Assembly: GCF_002368295.1 (NCBI RefSeq)
Contig: NZ_AP018248.1
Location: 2,539,977-2,603,976 of the forward strand
Direction: 5' to 3'
DNA: 64,000 nucleotides
DNA from: Tolypothrix tenuis PCC 7101
GTDB taxonomy: Bacteria > Cyanobacteriota > Cyanobacteriia > Cyanobacteriales > Nostocaceae
This document shows positions 17,606-26,793 of the stretch, in pieces. Position 1 is the stretch's first letter; each line of letters begins with the position of its first letter. Under the pieces are notes generated by a model. The model was not told where the DNA came from. It made no database searches and worked only from the letters and a program-made list of their open reading frames with translations. Position numbers and translations under genes: made by a program.

Positions 17606-18580
17606 ATGACGGTGGAGCTAAAGGTGACTAGTATTGATAATCACATCTTCTCTTTTTCAGGAGAAGTATCGATTCCACAAGCTCCTCCTGAATTTAAATC
17701 GGGATTCATCGGCATTATCGGTCGCCCTAATGTCGGTAAATCTACTTTGATGAATCAGTTAGTAGGGCAAAAAGTTGCCATTACATCTCCAGTAGCACAA
17801 ACCACAAGAAATCGGTTAAGAGGTATTTTAACCACCCCAGAAGCACAGCTAATTTTTGTAGACACACCAGGGATTCATAAACCCCATCATCAATTGGGGG
17901 AAGTGCTGGTGAAAAATGCCAAAATAGCAATTGAGTCTGTGGATGTAGTGCTATTTGTAGTAGATGCATCTGTGGCTTGTGGCGCAGGCGATCGCTTTAT
18001 TGCGGAGTTATTGAGTCGCAGTCAAACCCCAGTAATTTTAGGTTTGAATAAAATCGACCAACAAGCCACAGATTCCCAGTTGATAGATGATAGTTATACA
18101 CACTTGGCTGAGTCGTATAAATGGCAAACAGTGAAATTTTCTGCCAAGACTAGCGAGGGATTGCCACAACTGCAAAACTTATTAATCGAACACTTAGAGA
18201 CAGGGCCATATTACTATCCCCCTGACTTGGTAACTGACCAACCAGAACGCTTTATTATGGGCGAATTAATCCGCGAGCAAATTTTATTATTAACTCGTGA
18301 GGAAGTTCCCCATTCAGTAGCGATCGCTATTGACCTGGTAGAAGAAACTCCCAGCATTACCCGTGTACTCGCCACCATCAATGTTGAAAGGGATTCTCAA
18401 AAAGGGATTCTGATTGGCAAAGGAGGATCGATGCTCAAATCTATTGGTAGTGCAGCTCGCGAACAAATTCAAAAATTAATTGCTGGGAAAGTTTACCTAG
18501 AACTGTTCGTCAAAGTGCAACCCAAATGGCGGCAGTCTCGCGTTAGTTTAGCAGAGTTAGGATATCGCGTGGAAGAGTAA
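17606..18580 (+). CDS. era: GTPase Era
   Basis: A 324-residue ribosome-assembly GTPase that binds 16S rRNA in the small-subunit precursor. G1 is GRPNVGKS at residues 39-46, G2 lies around TTRNR, G3 is DTPG and G4 is NKID. The C-terminal KH domain has the GKGGSMLKSIG RNA-binding loop followed by the family's LFVKVQPKWR. A ~30-residue N-terminal extension precedes the GTPase core, as in several cyanobacterial Era proteins; a shorter start is possible but no better site is visible. No operon partner is evident. Confidence 0.95.
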   Translation: MTVELKVTSIDNHIFSFSGEVSIPQAPPEFKSGFIGIIGRPNVGKSTLMNQLVGQKVAITSPVAQTTRNRLRGILTTPEAQLIFVDTPGIHKPHHQLGEVLVKNAKIAIESVDVVLFVVDASVACGAGDRFIAELLSRSQTPVILGLNKIDQQATDSQLIDDSYTHLAESYKWQTVKFSAKTSEGLPQLQNLLIEHLETGPYYYPPDLVTDQPERFIMGELIREQILLLTREEVPHSVAIAIDLVEETPSITRVLATINVERDSQKGILIGKGGSMLKSIGSAAREQIQKLIAGKVYLELFVKVQPKWRQSRVSLAELGYRVEE

Positions 18581-18596
18581 TAGACTTGCTTTTCGG

Positions 18597-18793
18597 CAGG
18601 GAGCAGGGAGCAGGGAGCAGGGGAGAAGAAACAAATACTCATTCCCCATTACCCCTTATCCCCATTCTCCCTTTCCCCTCTTTTAATCGATAAGTGGTAA
18701 AACAAATTTGAAAAATGATTGTGAACGATGGGTTCACACAAAAAAATCTGAAATTTAAAATCTAAAATCCAAAATCCAAAATCCAAAATCCAA
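18597..18793. repeat. Heptamer tandem repeats after era
   Basis: There are two separate blocks. GGGAGCA units occupy 18599-18625, and AAAATCC units (about five) occupy 18757-18793, ending just before the next gene. Both are intergenic heptamer repeats of the kind spread through this window. Confidence 0.8.
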
Positions 18794-18812
18794 AATGGTA
18801 TGAGCGATCGCA

Positions 18813-19490
18813 ATGTCTCCTGATAATGGCTATTTCTTAAATCTACCAACCGATGCTCCACCATTGCGGGTGTTGATTGTGGAAGATGATCCGATGATGC
18901 AACTGGGATTAGAACAATCATTGATGGTTCATCCCCAATTGGAGATAGTTGGACAAGCGGAAGATGGCTATTTAGGTGTACAAACAGCACTTAAACTCAA
19001 ACCAGATTTGGTAGTCATGGATATTGGGTTACCGCGATTAGATGGGATTGCGGCGACACAGCAAATCAAAGCAGCATTACCGGATATTCATGTAGTCATG
19101 CTGACATCCCATCAAACAGAGACAGAAATTATTGCAGCGCTGTCTAGTGGTGCCGATGCTTATTGTATCAAAGGTGCCAGTGTAGAAAGATTATTGAGTG
19201 CGATCGCAGCTGCTGTTGATGGCGCAACCTATCTCGATCCCCAAATTGCGCGGCGAGTCATTGAACATCTTCGTCCCCCCACAGTTAAGGGAAACGCCGC
19301 TAACTTATCTGGAAGAGAGTTAGAAGTATTAAAACTGATGGTAGAAGGATTGAGTAACCCAGAAATTGCCGAAAAACTCTATCTTAGTCCCAATACCGTC
19401 AAAACTCACGTCCGGGGGATTATGAATAAATTAGCAGTAGACGATCGCGTACAAGCTGCAGTTGTCGCGCTGCGTTCCGGCTTAGTTTAG
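18813..19490 (+). CDS. NarL/LuxR-family response regulator
   Basis: A 225-residue two-component regulator. The receiver domain (~18-135) has acidic residues EDD at 24-26, phospho-acceptor D70 (VVMDIGLPRLDG) and the conserved K after AYCI. The LuxR-type HTH (~160-220) is clear: LSGRELEVLKLMVEGLSNPEIAEKL and LSPNTVKTHVRGIMNKL. No kinase gene is adjacent, so the partner is unknown. The stop codon overlaps by four bases the end of the convergent gene on the other strand. Repeat AAAATCC units lie within 20-60 bp upstream of the start, where promoter elements would normally be. Confidence 0.9.
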   Translation: MSPDNGYFLNLPTDAPPLRVLIVEDDPMMQLGLEQSLMVHPQLEIVGQAEDGYLGVQTALKLKPDLVVMDIGLPRLDGIAATQQIKAALPDIHVVMLTSHQTETEIIAALSSGADAYCIKGASVERLLSAIAAAVDGATYLDPQIARRVIEHLRPPTVKGNAANLSGRELEVLKLMVEGLSNPEIAEKLYLSPNTVKTHVRGIMNKLAVDDRVQAAVVALRSGLV

Positions 19491-20110
19491 GGGGATATAA
19501 CTTCTAGCCAATGAGGGTAAGCGTAAGAATTAGCGATGGCTAAGGGAAAATTGCGATCGGTATGAAATACCCATTTAGCTGTAGCTTGCAGATTTTCCCT
19601 AATACAGCTATCTTCGCCAAAAGCTTCAAAAGCAATACTCCACCAAGCATTTTCTGCAACTACCAAATTAGTAATTTCTACACTACAACCATTATTCAGA
19701 CGTTCTTTAGCGGTAACAGGTTGGATAGCATAATCAGCAAAGACTTGAAAAAGTTGGGAATAACGCACTTTCTTGACACTCACCCATACCGGGTTACCTA
19801 ACACCATTGCTGGTTGAAAACTTTCCGCATTCGTGTCTTCACACAGCCATTTACCCCATTTTTCAGCCTTACCTGTAATTAAATCGCCAAAAGACATCAC
19901 GCCAAGTTCTGCTTGTCGCCATTTCACCTCCAGCCTTCCCTGACGCAACTTAATTCCCAAATAATCACATCCCGGTGAATAGAGATAGACATCTTCCCTT
20001 GCTTCTGGTGGCTGTGATGGATTCACCAAACAATGCTGTTGAAACCACATCTGCATATTTTCTGGAAGTTTACCAGGATAAAACCAGCGCAATTCATTAC
20101 TGATCAACAT
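19487..20110 (-). CDS. Conserved hypothetical protein
   Basis: A 207-residue soluble protein rich in Trp. It begins with a segment LISNELRWFYPGKLPENMQMWF and has YLGIKLRQGRLEVKWRQ near residue 50, which loosely recalls the first strands of CYTH/triphosphate tunnel enzymes, where E-x-E-x-K and paired Arg/Lys line a tunnel. The full CYTH signature is not visible, so this is only a suggestion. It ends four bases inside the convergent regulator gene and begins 153 bp from the divergent psbP gene. Confidence 0.65.
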   Translation of the reverse strand: MLISNELRWFYPGKLPENMQMWFQQHCLVNPSQPPEAREDVYLYSPGCDYLGIKLRQGRLEVKWRQAELGVMSFGDLITGKAEKWGKWLCEDTNAESFQPAMVLGNPVWVSVKKVRYSQLFQVFADYAIQPVTAKERLNNGCSVEITNLVVAENAWWSIAFEAFGEDSCIRENLQATAKWVFHTDRNFPLAIANSYAYPHWLEVISP

Positions 20111-20262
20111 AGATTATTTAATCTCAGAATGAATAAAGTATAAAAGCAGACGTTAGAAGCAACTTCACTAGATTGTGTATTGCCCTAAGAGTCCCTGTTG
20201 ATGGGACAATGAGAAATTGTGCTTGGCTTATTTTGCTGCCAGACCAAAGGAATTTATAAAAA

Positions 20263-20808
20263 ATGTGGAAACGAATTGCATTCATTTTGCTATTGGTATT
20301 ATCCTTCAGCCTGAGTAGTCCTGATGTAGCTGCGGCTGCGGGAGTCAAAAGCTTTGTAAATACTTCTAATGGCTATGAGTTCTCATATCCTAACGGCTGG
20401 GTGCAAGTTAAAGTAGCCAACGGCCCTGATGTGGTATTTCATGATTTGATTGAATTCAGTGAAAATGTCTCAGTAGTAATAAGTCCTGTTCCTGACGGCA
20501 AATCTTTAGTAGAACTAGGAACACCCACAGAAGTAGGATATAAATTGGGTAAAGCTGTTCTTGCACCTCCTGACTCTGGCCGTACTGCGGAATTAGTCAA
20601 TGCTTTCCAAAAAGAATCTGATGGCAAGACATATTACATTTTAGAATATGAGGTGAAATTGCCCAATCAACAAAAACGGCATAACATTGCGAGTGTCGCC
20701 GTCAGCCGTGGTAAGGTTTTCACTTTTAACGCCTCGATTCCTGAACAACGCTGGCCAAAACTCAAATCAGCTATCGAAAATGTGGTCAATTCTTTCTTAG
20801 TTTATTAA
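20263..20808 (+). CDS. psbP: PsbP family protein (CyanoP)
   Basis: A 181-residue lumenal photosystem II-associated protein. A signal peptide (MWKRIAFILLLVLSFSLSS...AAA, residues 1-26) precedes the PsbP core: SFVNTSNGYEFSYPNGWVQV, VVFHDLIEFSENVSVVISPV and a C-terminal RWPKLKSAIENVVNSF. In several cyanobacteria CyanoP is a lipoprotein; here no lipobox Cys is present, so it would be soluble or held by an uncleaved signal. It is thought to act in photosystem II assembly. It is followed by maf on the same strand after 112 bp, which may be a separate transcript. Confidence 0.92.
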   Translation: MWKRIAFILLLVLSFSLSSPDVAAAAGVKSFVNTSNGYEFSYPNGWVQVKVANGPDVVFHDLIEFSENVSVVISPVPDGKSLVELGTPTEVGYKLGKAVLAPPDSGRTAELVNAFQKESDGKTYYILEYEVKLPNQQKRHNIASVAVSRGKVFTFNASIPEQRWPKLKSAIENVVNSFLVY

Positions 20809-20920
20809 GCTGTTACGCATTTATATATTTCGCCATAAGTTGAGAGTCCAGAGTTAAATACCTTGGACTTTGGACTCTTGATTTTGGAAAACTCTAATAT
20901 TCATAATTCATTAAGTCTCT

Positions 20921-21517
20921 ATGACAATTCCGCAATTTGTTCTGGCTTCTGCTTCACCAGCGCGACGGCGTTTGCTGCAAACTGTTGGGATTGAACCCAT
21001 AGTTTACCCTAGCGACTTTGATGAATCGCAAATCCAGTTAAACGATCCCAATCAATTGGTACAAACTCTGTCTCTGCGGAAGGCGGAAACCGTAGTTCCG
21101 CAGTTTGAATCAGCTTTGATTATGGGTTGTGATTCAGTATTGGCTTTGCATGGAGAGATTCATGGTAAACCAGCCAATATTGACGAAGCGATCGCACGCT
21201 GGAAAATTATGCAAGGTAGCTTTGGCGATTTATATACTGGCCATACCTTAATTGATTTAACTCAAAACCGCACCGTCGTTAAATGCCAAGTAACTAGAGT
21301 TTACTTTGGTAAAATGAGCGATCGCGATATTCAAGCTTATGTGGCTACAGAGGAACCGCTCAAATGTGCTGGTGCTTTTGCAATAGAAGGTTTTGGTAGC
21401 TTCTTTGTAGAAAAAATTGAAGGTTGTCACAGCAACGTTATCGGCCTGAGTTTACCTTTACTGCGCCATATGCTAGCCGAACTGGGATACAACGTTGTTG
21501 ATTTTTGGTCAGCGTGA
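20921..21517 (+). CDS. maf: Maf-like nucleoside triphosphate pyrophosphatase
   Basis: A 198-residue cytoplasmic protein with the family's N-terminal LASASPARRRLL motif (residues 8-19). It also has DSVLALHGEIHGKP near residues 71-84 and CAGAFAIEGFGSFFVEKIEG with GCHSNVIGLSLP towards the C-terminus. Maf proteins hydrolyse non-canonical or excess dTTP/UTP-type nucleotides to monophosphates and can affect septation. The length is normal. A strong intrinsic terminator follows at 21591. Confidence 0.93.
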   Translation: MTIPQFVLASASPARRRLLQTVGIEPIVYPSDFDESQIQLNDPNQLVQTLSLRKAETVVPQFESALIMGCDSVLALHGEIHGKPANIDEAIARWKIMQGSFGDLYTGHTLIDLTQNRTVVKCQVTRVYFGKMSDRDIQAYVATEEPLKCAGAFAIEGFGSFFVEKIEGCHSNVIGLSLPLLRHMLAELGYNVVDFWSA

Positions 21518-21590
21518 AAAAACCCTTATCTGCCACAATGCAGCAAGGGGATTAAAGAGTAATTGAAGTGGTGAACGCTAATCTTTAGGT

Positions 21591-21624
21591 AAAGCCAATG
21601 ATAACGGTACCATTGGCTTTTTTT
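21591..21624 (+). terminator. Strong intrinsic terminator after maf
   Basis: AAAGCCAATG (21591-21600) pairs perfectly with CATTGGCTTT (21611-21620), with a 10-base loop that itself contains GGTAC. A run of at least seven T residues closes the 3' side. It lies 74 bp past the maf stop. Confidence 0.85.
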
Positions 21625-21792
21625 AAATAACCGAAACATTAGAGGGTAGAAGCGCTGACAACTGTTGTTAGGGTAGCATTAAAAAATACTCTCTGCTCAG
21701 GGTAATAACACTGATTTCGGATTTCATACAATCATCAAATATTAAAACCAGAATCTATCTCGCTCCCTATTTCTCAGTCAACAAGTCCATAG

Positions 21793-22701
21793 TTAATTGT
21801 TAATAGCTAATATTCCCTGGTCAGCATCTAAAGTTACCAAGGCACCTACTGGCAAAGCTGCATTACAAATATCGTGACCAAAGGGTAAGTCAGCCACAAT
21901 TGGAATCCCCAAATCACCTAAGCGATCGCGCAGTACTTCCTCAACGCTAAAACTCGGTACATTTGCTGGCGGTTCACAACCTGTAAAATTACCTAAGGCA
22001 ATTCCCTTAACTTTTGATAAAGCACCGCTTAACCGCCACTGCGTCAACATCCGGTCAATACGATAAGGTGCTTCCGAAACATCCTCAAATCCCAAAATCA
22101 CACCATCGAAATCTGGCTTGAAAGGAGTAGCAAAAAGATGAGTTGCCACCGTAAGATTACCAGGTAGTAAAATCCCCGTAGCTATACCACCACCCCAACC
22201 ATTACCCTTGAGCGCTTCCAGAGGACGACCTTCCACCAAATTGAAAAACCGCTCAATTGACCAATCTGGCTCTTTAGCGAGAGTTGTTAATACAGGGCCG
22301 TGAACGCTAGAAACCCCTTCGTTGTAAAGACTCCATAACAGCGCGGTAATATCGGAAAAGCCAATTAACCACTTAGGATTTTGCACAGGCGACAATTTAG
22401 CTTGCCAATGCCAATCTTCTAAAACTCGGGTGCTACCGAAACCGCCTCTAGCGCAGAGAATACCCCGACAATGGGGATCTTCCCATGCATCTGCCAGTTG
22501 AGTGCGACGCTGATCGTCTTTTCCTGCTAAATAACCCCATTTATCGCCGATTGTTGCGGGTACTTCCACTTTATAGCCACGCGATCGCCAAATTTCGATA
22601 CTCTGGTTGAACGCCTCAAATTCTCGCAAAGCACCACTAGGAGCAATAACACGCAGTAAATCACCTGGTTTGAGAGGCGGGGGTAAAATTTTTGCTTGCA
22701 T
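21793..22701 (-). CDS. ldcA: LD-carboxypeptidase (peptidase family S66)
   Basis: A 302-residue cytoplasmic enzyme expected to trim the terminal D-Ala from murein tetrapeptides during peptidoglycan recycling. Family marks are PPPLKPGDLLRVIAPSG at the N-terminus, ARGGFGSTRVL near residue 84, the nucleophile S116 in IGFSDITALLW, the catalytic Glu in GFEDVSEAPYRIDRML and the His in DLPFGHD. All three catalytic positions are present. It is divergent from the DUF2141 gene across a short region holding an NtcA-like site. The window's AmpG-like transporter and amino-sugar kinase would belong to the same recycling route. Confidence 0.92.
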   Translation of the reverse strand: MQAKILPPPLKPGDLLRVIAPSGALREFEAFNQSIEIWRSRGYKVEVPATIGDKWGYLAGKDDQRRTQLADAWEDPHCRGILCARGGFGSTRVLEDWHWQAKLSPVQNPKWLIGFSDITALLWSLYNEGVSSVHGPVLTTLAKEPDWSIERFFNLVEGRPLEALKGNGWGGGIATGILLPGNLTVATHLFATPFKPDFDGVILGFEDVSEAPYRIDRMLTQWRLSGALSKVKGIALGNFTGCEPPANVPSFSVEEVLRDRLGDLGIPIVADLPFGHDICNAALPVGALVTLDADQGILAINN

Positions 22702-22718
22702 AAATAACTTATTTACTA

Positions 22719-22760
22719 GTAATAAAAATTACTAACTTTGTAGAGATAACAATGTAATCT
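22719..22760 (+). promoter_or_regulatory. Candidate NtcA-type promoter
   Basis: GTA-N8-TAC at 22719-22732, inside the palindrome TAGTAA/TTACTA, is followed after 22 bp by TAATCT (a TAN3T -10 box) at 22755-22760. This is the spacing of NtcA-activated promoters. Transcription would begin around 22767, upstream of the ATG at 22801. AT-rich sequence can give such matches by chance. Confidence 0.35.
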
Positions 22761-22800
22761 AAAGATGAGACTTTTATTTGTTTTCGCCAGAAATAATTTT

Positions 22801-23256
22801 ATGCTCAAAGGAATGAAAGTGAGTATGCTGCTCTTAGCAGTAGTGGGAAATTTAGCTTGGTCTTTCAGCGCCAGAGCCAATTTCAATGGCAATTTAACAG
22901 TAGAAATTGATGGCTTAAAAAATAAACAAGGGCAAGTTTGTGCCAGTATTTTTGCCAATAGTCAAGGATTTCCCAATAAAGGCGATCGCGTTATCCAAAA
23001 GCAGTGTACCAATATTACTGACATTCCTGTAAAGCTCACTTTTGAGAACCTCAAAGCAGGTAGTTACGCCGTTGCTGTCATGCACGATCAAAATAAAGAC
23101 TTAGTTCTCAATCGCAACAGCTTGGGAATGCCAACCGAAGGCTTTGGATTTTCCAAAAATCCAGAAATCCGCACCAGTGCGCCTAAATTTGGCGATGCAG
23201 CAATTGTTTTAGCAGGCCCCAACACCGAAATCAAAATAAATTTGAAATATTTCTAG
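22801..23256 (+). CDS. Secreted DUF2141 protein
   Basis: A 151-residue protein with a signal peptide (hydrophobic stretch VSMLLLAVVGNLAW, then FSARA) and a DUF2141 domain: LTVEIDGLKNKQGQVCASIF, a Cys pair (positions in QVCAS and KQCTN), FENLKAGSYAVAVMHDQN and GFGFSKN. DUF2141 proteins are exported beta-sandwich proteins of unknown role. I chose the ATG at 22801 over 22765 because the predicted promoter start lies near 22767 and because the N-terminus then fits a normal signal peptide. A start at 22813 is also possible. A heptamer block follows directly. Confidence 0.8.
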   Translation: MLKGMKVSMLLLAVVGNLAWSFSARANFNGNLTVEIDGLKNKQGQVCASIFANSQGFPNKGDRVIQKQCTNITDIPVKLTFENLKAGSYAVAVMHDQNKDLVLNRNSLGMPTEGFGFSKNPEIRTSAPKFGDAAIVLAGPNTEIKINLKYF

Positions 23257-23403
23257 GTGGGGTAATGGGTAATGGGTAATTGGTAATTGGTAATTGGTAA
23301 TTGGTAATTGGTAATTGGTGTTTGTTATTTTTCCCCCTGCTCCCTGCTCCCCTGCTTTTTCCCAGTCCCCAATCCCCAGTCCCCAGTCCCCAGTCCCCAA
23401 TCC
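23257..23403. repeat. Composite heptamer repeat block (copy 2, reverse orientation)
   Basis: GGTAATT heptamers (about six) are followed by a TTTTTCCCCCTGCTCCCTGC-like bridge and then GTCCCCA heptamers. On the minus strand this is the same order of parts as at 838-965. It fills the space between two convergent genes. Confidence 0.85.
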
Positions 23404-23404
23404 C

Positions 23405-24538
23405 TTAACCATCCTTCCCCCTCTGTTCTGGTAAACTCTCTTGCTCTGACAAAACACGGATACGATTCAGTTGGTTCAGTGCATACCTAGCTGTTGACTG
23501 GACTTCTGGATCGGCATCTTCTAGCGCATGGCGGAGGATGGGGGTAATTTGAGACATCATGTCATACACGCGAGTTAAGTCACGGATGGCATTTTGCCTG
23601 ACTTGGGGATTTTGATTTTGCATTGAGATTGCTAAAGCACGGTTGATAGGTTTGAAGGTGCGAATAGCTATTTCCCCTAAAGCTGACAAAATTAAGCTGT
23701 GTTGTTGGGAATCTGCATCAATGATCAAATCTACTAATGGCTCAATTGCTCGTGAATCTCCCTGCTGACCTAAATCCCAAATCGCCTTGTGTCTTTTTGC
23801 GGGATCAGCGCTGTATAGGTCGTTCATCAATTCGTCAACTATACTAAATTTCGCTAAACGAGAAGTTGTTTCTGCTGGCAACAATTTAGGTGTGGATGTT
23901 GTTGCAGATGGCGAATTAGACGCAGATACGGGATTGTTGGTTGATTCTGGTAACTGTGGTATGTTGATGTTTCTGTCTGCTTCAGTTTTGATTTCGCTAT
24001 TTGCAGCTTGAGATTGTTGCATTTTTTTGACTTGATGCAACCATTTCAGACAGTAAATCACTGCTACAAGATTTCCTAAAGTTCCCAGTCCTAATACTGA
24101 CCACCAAATCAGATTTTTTTTACTAGGCGGAGGTTCAACACGGGGTTTGGAAGTAGGTACAGGAGCGGTAATTATTGGTTGTTTAGCAGCAATAGCTGCT
24201 TGCAGCTTTTTCCAAGTTGTACTGCCAACAATACCGTCTGCTAGCAAACCCTGTGCTGTTTGAAATTGAGATACAGCGATTTTTGTAGGTTCTGTGAACT
24301 GCCCATCAACCGCACCATTGTAATATCCCAATTCTTTCAATTGGGTTTGTAAAGTCTGCACATCCGGGCCTGTACTACCGGGTTTGAGCATTGGTGGGTC
24401 AAGTTTTGGGGTACTGGTTTGTGCCAGTATCAATATTTTTGGGTTTAACTCAGGTATCGCAGGCTTCGCGGGACTCTGGTACAAACCCAGGCATATACAA
24501 AAGGTAAATATAGAGATTGAGGGGTAGCATAGCCTCAT
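23405..24538 (-). CDS. Membrane protein with peptidoglycan-binding domain and HEAT repeats
   Basis: A 377-residue protein. It has an N-terminal hydrophobic signal, then a PG_binding_1 domain (about residues 55-110: LKPGSTGPDVQTLQTQLKEL, VDGQFTEPTKIAVSQFQ, ADGIVGSTTWKKL). A membrane segment follows (~145-165, WWSVLGLGTLGNLVAVIYCL), then a Ser/Thr-rich linker and HEAT-like repeats (~235-365, DPAKRHKAIWDLGQQGDSRAI...). The likely topology places the peptidoglycan-binding part outside and the HEAT part in the cytoplasm, a possible cell-wall-to-cytoplasm link. The ATG at 24538 is preferred over an upstream TTG at 24556. The partner of the HEAT domain is unknown. Confidence 0.82.
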   Translation of the reverse strand: MRLCYPSISIFTFCICLGLYQSPAKPAIPELNPKILILAQTSTPKLDPPMLKPGSTGPDVQTLQTQLKELGYYNGAVDGQFTEPTKIAVSQFQTAQGLLADGIVGSTTWKKLQAAIAAKQPIITAPVPTSKPRVEPPPSKKNLIWWSVLGLGTLGNLVAVIYCLKWLHQVKKMQQSQAANSEIKTEADRNINIPQLPESTNNPVSASNSPSATTSTPKLLPAETTSRLAKFSIVDELMNDLYSADPAKRHKAIWDLGQQGDSRAIEPLVDLIIDADSQQHSLILSALGEIAIRTFKPINRALAISMQNQNPQVRQNAIRDLTRVYDMMSQITPILRHALEDADPEVQSTARYALNQLNRIRVLSEQESLPEQRGKDG

Positions 24539-24867
24539 ATTACTAATTTTAGGCAATAGGTGCTTTTAATTTATTCGATACCACCATAACTTCAACTAGT
24601 CTAAAAGTTAACTCTTCCCGACAGAAATAATTACTTCCCCATCCTCAGCCTCACAGCAGACGACAGGAATCGCCCAGCGCCACAATTTAAAACTTGTAGT
24701 ATTTATTCACAAATCTCTTTTAAATCAGTATCTATCCCAGTGACATCAGACATTTCTCGGCTGATACTTGGGTTATTAGATACCTGATTATAGGTTTCCA
24801 GGTTCGTCATCTGGGCAGCTATTTAGGGATGGGTGATTCGCAGCTAGCGTGTCATCTATCCCTTTTA
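24539..24867. other. Intergenic gap
   Basis: Between two minus-strand genes. No repeats or open frames of note; it carries the promoter for the PG-binding/HEAT gene. Confidence 0.4.
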
Positions 24868-26562
24868 CTAATTTTGGATTTTGGATGATAGTGATACAGC
24901 TTCACGAACTTTTTGTTGAATGGGAATTTGAATTACGAACTCAGTTCCTTGACCAATGGTAGAAAAACACTGCAGCTTACCGCCGTGTTTTTCCGTGATG
25001 ATTTGATAACTAATAGACATTCCCATACCTGTTCCTTTACCAACAGGTTTGGTTGTAAAGAATGGATCGAAGATACGTTGTTGAATATGTTCGGCAATAC
25101 CAACACCATTGTCAGCGATCGCAATTTCTACCCATTGAGCATTGATGGTTGATGTACGAATCTTAATTTGGCTGGGTTGAGCTTGAATCTCTGCCGCTGT
25201 TCGCTTAACATTATTTTCTTCTAGTGCATCAATGGCATTAGACAGAATATTCATAAAAACCTGATTCAGTTGCCCAGCATAACACTCGACTGGGGGCAAG
25301 CTGCCATAATCCTTAATTATTTCTATTGCCGGATAATTTGATTGGGCTTTCAGGCGATGTTGCAAAATCAGCAGCGTACTGTCGATGCCTTCGTGAACAT
25401 CCACCGTCTTAAAATCGGCTTCATCCATACGTGAGAAATTACGCAGCGATAACACAATTCGCCGAATGCGATCGGTTCCTAGCTGCATAGAATCAAGCAG
25501 CTTAATCAAATCTTTCTGCAAAAAGTCTAGGTCAATGTCTTCTGCTTCCGCTTGAATTTCTGGTGGAGCCTTGGGATAAAACTTCTGGTAAAGTCTGATG
25601 AAGGTGAGAAGATTGTGGGAATACTCATGCAAATGAGCGAGGTTACCGTGGATAAAATTAACTGGGTTATTAATTTCGTGAGCAACCCCAGCTACAAGTT
25701 CTCCCAAACTCGACATTTTTTCACTTTGTACTAATTGCAACTGAGCTTTCTGGAGATTATCTAGGGTCAGTTGTAACTCCTGGGTTTGCTGCTGTAAGAG
25801 AGTTTTGGCTTGCTGTAGTTCTGTAATAGACTTTTCTTTCTCTAGGGCATCTGATTTCATTTTTTGGGCTAGTTTATGCCCATATAATGTAATGCCACCA
25901 ACTATGAAAAACATAGCAGCTGCGATCGCCACCTCATAATGTCGAAATACACTAGCGGCTATTTGTTGTTGTTGTAAAAGTTGTTGCTGAATCTGGCTCA
26001 CATTCCCGCGAAATGTCGCCAGCGCCTTATTAACTTGGTGATATTTACGATCCATTGTTGCCATACGTTTACCAGCCATTTCCGGCTGATTCTGGCGAAA
26101 ATAAGAAAAAATCAGTTTCGCCTCCGCAACCATTTCTGTTGTTGCTGTTTGCACTGCATCCAACTCTTGGAGCAAATGTGTAGACTGTGCTGGCTCTACC
26201 TGCGTTTGTAGCTCTTGTCTAACTAAGTTAAACTTTCTGTGAAAGATATCCTGGGCAGATTCCAACCTCCTTGACTCCAGATTGACATCCTGAGAATCGA
26301 AAACATCATTGCCAGGAGCATTAACCTCAGCTAAAAGTTGACCCAGTTCAGAATAGGTTTCCAGTCGCGCCGCCCATTCATGATTAACCTCAATGGACTG
26401 AGTGTAAATGTCCATAATCTTGTGGTTGAGGTACAGACTGCTGGAGATAGTGAGTAAATCAAAGGTTGCTAAAGCGTAGTAAACATACTGCCACTTGGCG
26501 ATTGATAACCATTGAACAAAAGTCGGAAACCTTTTTTGCAGAAATATTGCGAATCTTTGCAT
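24868..26562 (-). CDS. Membrane histidine kinase
   Basis: A 564-residue sensor kinase. Two membrane segments (~28-47 and ~208-228) bracket a helical external region (~48-207) resembling four-helix-bundle sensors. A coiled coil (~235-280) leads to the kinase core with H295 (VAGVAHEINNPVNFIHGNL), N-box NQVFMNILSNAIDAL and G-boxes DNGVGI and GTGMGMS. There is no receiver domain. The core is closely similar to that of the receiver-kinase at 978-2306, over about 250 residues by eye, which indicates a gene duplication with exchange of the input part. No response regulator is adjacent. Confidence 0.9.
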   Translation of the reverse strand: MQRFAIFLQKRFPTFVQWLSIAKWQYVYYALATFDLLTISSSLYLNHKIMDIYTQSIEVNHEWAARLETYSELGQLLAEVNAPGNDVFDSQDVNLESRRLESAQDIFHRKFNLVRQELQTQVEPAQSTHLLQELDAVQTATTEMVAEAKLIFSYFRQNQPEMAGKRMATMDRKYHQVNKALATFRGNVSQIQQQLLQQQQIAASVFRHYEVAIAAAMFFIVGGITLYGHKLAQKMKSDALEKEKSITELQQAKTLLQQQTQELQLTLDNLQKAQLQLVQSEKMSSLGELVAGVAHEINNPVNFIHGNLAHLHEYSHNLLTFIRLYQKFYPKAPPEIQAEAEDIDLDFLQKDLIKLLDSMQLGTDRIRRIVLSLRNFSRMDEADFKTVDVHEGIDSTLLILQHRLKAQSNYPAIEIIKDYGSLPPVECYAGQLNQVFMNILSNAIDALEENNVKRTAAEIQAQPSQIKIRTSTINAQWVEIAIADNGVGIAEHIQQRIFDPFFTTKPVGKGTGMGMSISYQIITEKHGGKLQCFSTIGQGTEFVIQIPIQQKVREAVSLSSKIQN

Positions 26563-26793
26563 GGAGATTGTCAGCGCACCTGGTTAGTGAAGAGTAGTCA
26601 TGAGTGATTGCACAAAATTATTCACACATCAGTTTCTATCTGCATCAGAATTTCATGTCTGAATTTTGCGTAATAATTTGTAATAACTGGTCTTTGACTA
26701 CTTATAGTTCAGTCTTCCCCAACGAAACCTGATATGAACACGAGTGCGATCGCAATTGTCATTTCATTATCTGTTCTTTGCAGTTAGTTAAAA

